From Campylobacterales bacterium (GTDB taxonomy: Bacteria; Campylobacterota; Campylobacteria; Campylobacterales; Arcobacteraceae), in contig JAIELU010000123.1 of assembly GCA_019752775.1 (NCBI GenBank), positions 1 through 6,437 on the forward strand: 6,437 nucleotides of DNA, read 5' to 3'. Every line of letters starts with the position of its first letter. Positions within the stretch are counted from its first letter, which is position 1. The translations under genes and the position numbers were made by a program. This document shows positions 5,712 to 6,437 of this stretch, in pieces. The notes beneath the pieces were generated by a model. That model made no database searches and was not told where the DNA came from. It worked only from the letters and a program-made list of their open reading frames with translations.

Positions 5712-6437
5712 TTATTCCTCAATTAAAGTTTTTGTAGTAATCGTTTTTTTTGGTTTAACACCCAAATATAAAAACTCTTCTGCTCTTTTTATTAAATTTG
5801 CATTTCCAGTACTTAATTTATTCATAGCACTATCATAAGATTTTTGAGTTCTATTTAAATTCAGCCCAATATCTTCAATATCAGCTACAAAACCTGCAAA
5901 TTTATCATACAAATCTGCTGCTTTTTTAGAGATTAATTGAGCATTTTCATTTTGGTGTTCATTTCTCCAAATATTCTCTATTGTTCGTAAAGTAACATAT
6001 AAAGTTGAGGGAGAAACTAACATAATATTGTGTTCAAAAGCCATTTTAAACAAACTATCATCATTTGAAGTAGCTAAGATAAAAGCTCCCTCAATAGGAA
6101 TAAATAATAATACAAAATCTAAAGTACTAACACCTTCTAAAGCTTCATATTTTTTAGAACTTAAGCCTTTTATATGAGAAGTTACTGATTTTATTAAATC
6201 CTTACAAGCATTTTCTTTATCTATTTTATCATCAGTTTTACAATAAGATAAATAAGAATTTAAAGATACTTTTGAATCAATAATAATATCTTTTTTAGAT
6301 GGTAAATGCACAATTACATCAGGTTTTAATCGTCTTCCATCTTCATCATTAAATGAACCTTGAACTGTGTACTCTTTCCCCTCGCGAAGCCCTGTTTGCT
6401 CTAAAATTGAAGATAAAATCATTTCTCCCCAATCACC
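5712..6437 (-). CDS. rmuC: Partial RmuC-family protein (5' end beyond the window)
   Basis: The frame stays open to the right edge: the five codons before the Met at 6420-6422 encode GDWGE, the conserved RmuC motif just ahead of the nuclease-like core. That Met is therefore internal and the true start lies outside. 241 codons are visible, covering the RmuC core (PF02646) and C-terminus; the N-terminal TM and long coiled coil typical of the family are missing from view. Counting from the internal Met, LKPDVIVHLP at 32-41 and IIDSKVSL at 47-54 form the PD-(D/E)xK-like signature (D35, D49, K51). Family blocks FVLLFIPIEGAF, LVSPSTLYVTLRTIENIW and LNRTQKSYDSAMNKL follow. RmuC limits recombination between short inverted repeats and is thought to be a DNA-processing protein. 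Its pairing with a metal permease has no obvious functional logic. Confidence 0.92.
   Translation of the reverse strand, partial: GDWGEMILSSILEQTGLREGKEYTVQGSFNDEDGRRLKPDVIVHLPSKKDIIIDSKVSLNSYLSYCKTDDKIDKENACKDLIKSVTSHIKGLSSKKYEALEGVSTLDFVLLFIPIEGAFILATSNDDSLFKMAFEHNIMLVSPSTLYVTLRTIENIWRNEHQNENAQLISKKAADLYDKFAGFVADIEDIGLNLNRTQKSYDSAMNKLSTGNANLIKRAEEFLYLGVKPKKTITTKTLIEE
5715..5720 (-). promoter_or_regulatory. Ribosome binding site of the permease, inside the rmuC 3' end
   Basis: The minus strand reads GAGGAA, 3 nt before the ATG at 5711 (5 nt from the AGG core), overlapping the last codons of rmuC. It fixes the permease start and suggests coupled translation, because no promoter space exists between the genes. 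Confidence 0.7.

Noticed and set aside
6420..6422. ATG as start of a 236-residue rmuC
   Set aside because: The frame continues upstream to the edge with GDWGE, a conserved RmuC motif, so this Met is internal and the gene is cut by the window.
1..6437. Mobile element, CRISPR array, tRNA/rRNA, toxin-antitoxin or defence system
   Set aside because: I found no transposase, integrase, direct-repeat array, cloverleaf or known defence domain on either strand; composition looks even across the window.

Overview
The window is very AT-rich, tightly packed bacterial DNA. Codon use is A/T-ending, intergenic gaps are short, promoters have recognisable -10 boxes but poor -35 boxes, and many proteins are rich in K, N and I. 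Together with the gene types (a rod-like flagellar fragment, a TtcA-family enzyme, MoeA, an SO_0444/ArsP-type permease, RmuC), this suggests a Campylobacterota genome, most likely an Arcobacter-group organism. That assignment is inference from composition and gene style; no database search was run.

Layout, left to right. (1) 1-557, minus: N-terminal part of a two-TM membrane sensor that runs off the left edge. (2) 670-909, plus: a 79-residue protein resembling the C-terminal helix of flagellar rod/hook proteins, closed by a perfect hairpin at 908-945. (3) 922-2171, minus: a two-gene operon with a 4-bp overlap, a TtcA-like tRNA thiolation enzyme followed by a DUF523/TudS-like protein. (4) 2322-4666, plus: a small unrecognised protein, the molybdenum-insertion enzyme MoeA, and an EamA/DMT transporter that abuts moeA with no gap. 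(5) 4671-6437, minus: rmuC (5' part beyond the right edge) followed directly by an SO_0444/ArsP-type metal permease. A second perfect hairpin (4626-4661) lies between the convergent eamA and permease genes.

Most of this is ordinary chromosomal housekeeping; there is no mobile element, CRISPR array, RNA gene or defence cassette that I can support. The part most worth following is the ttcA-DUF523 operon. One enzyme family puts sulfur on tRNA cytidine, and the other includes a characterised thiouracil desulfidase that removes sulfur from thiolated bases. In addition, the TtcA here has lost one of the three cysteines expected to hold its Fe-S cluster. The second point is the free-standing mini rod-like protein, which looks like a flagellar axial terminal segment without the rest of the protein.
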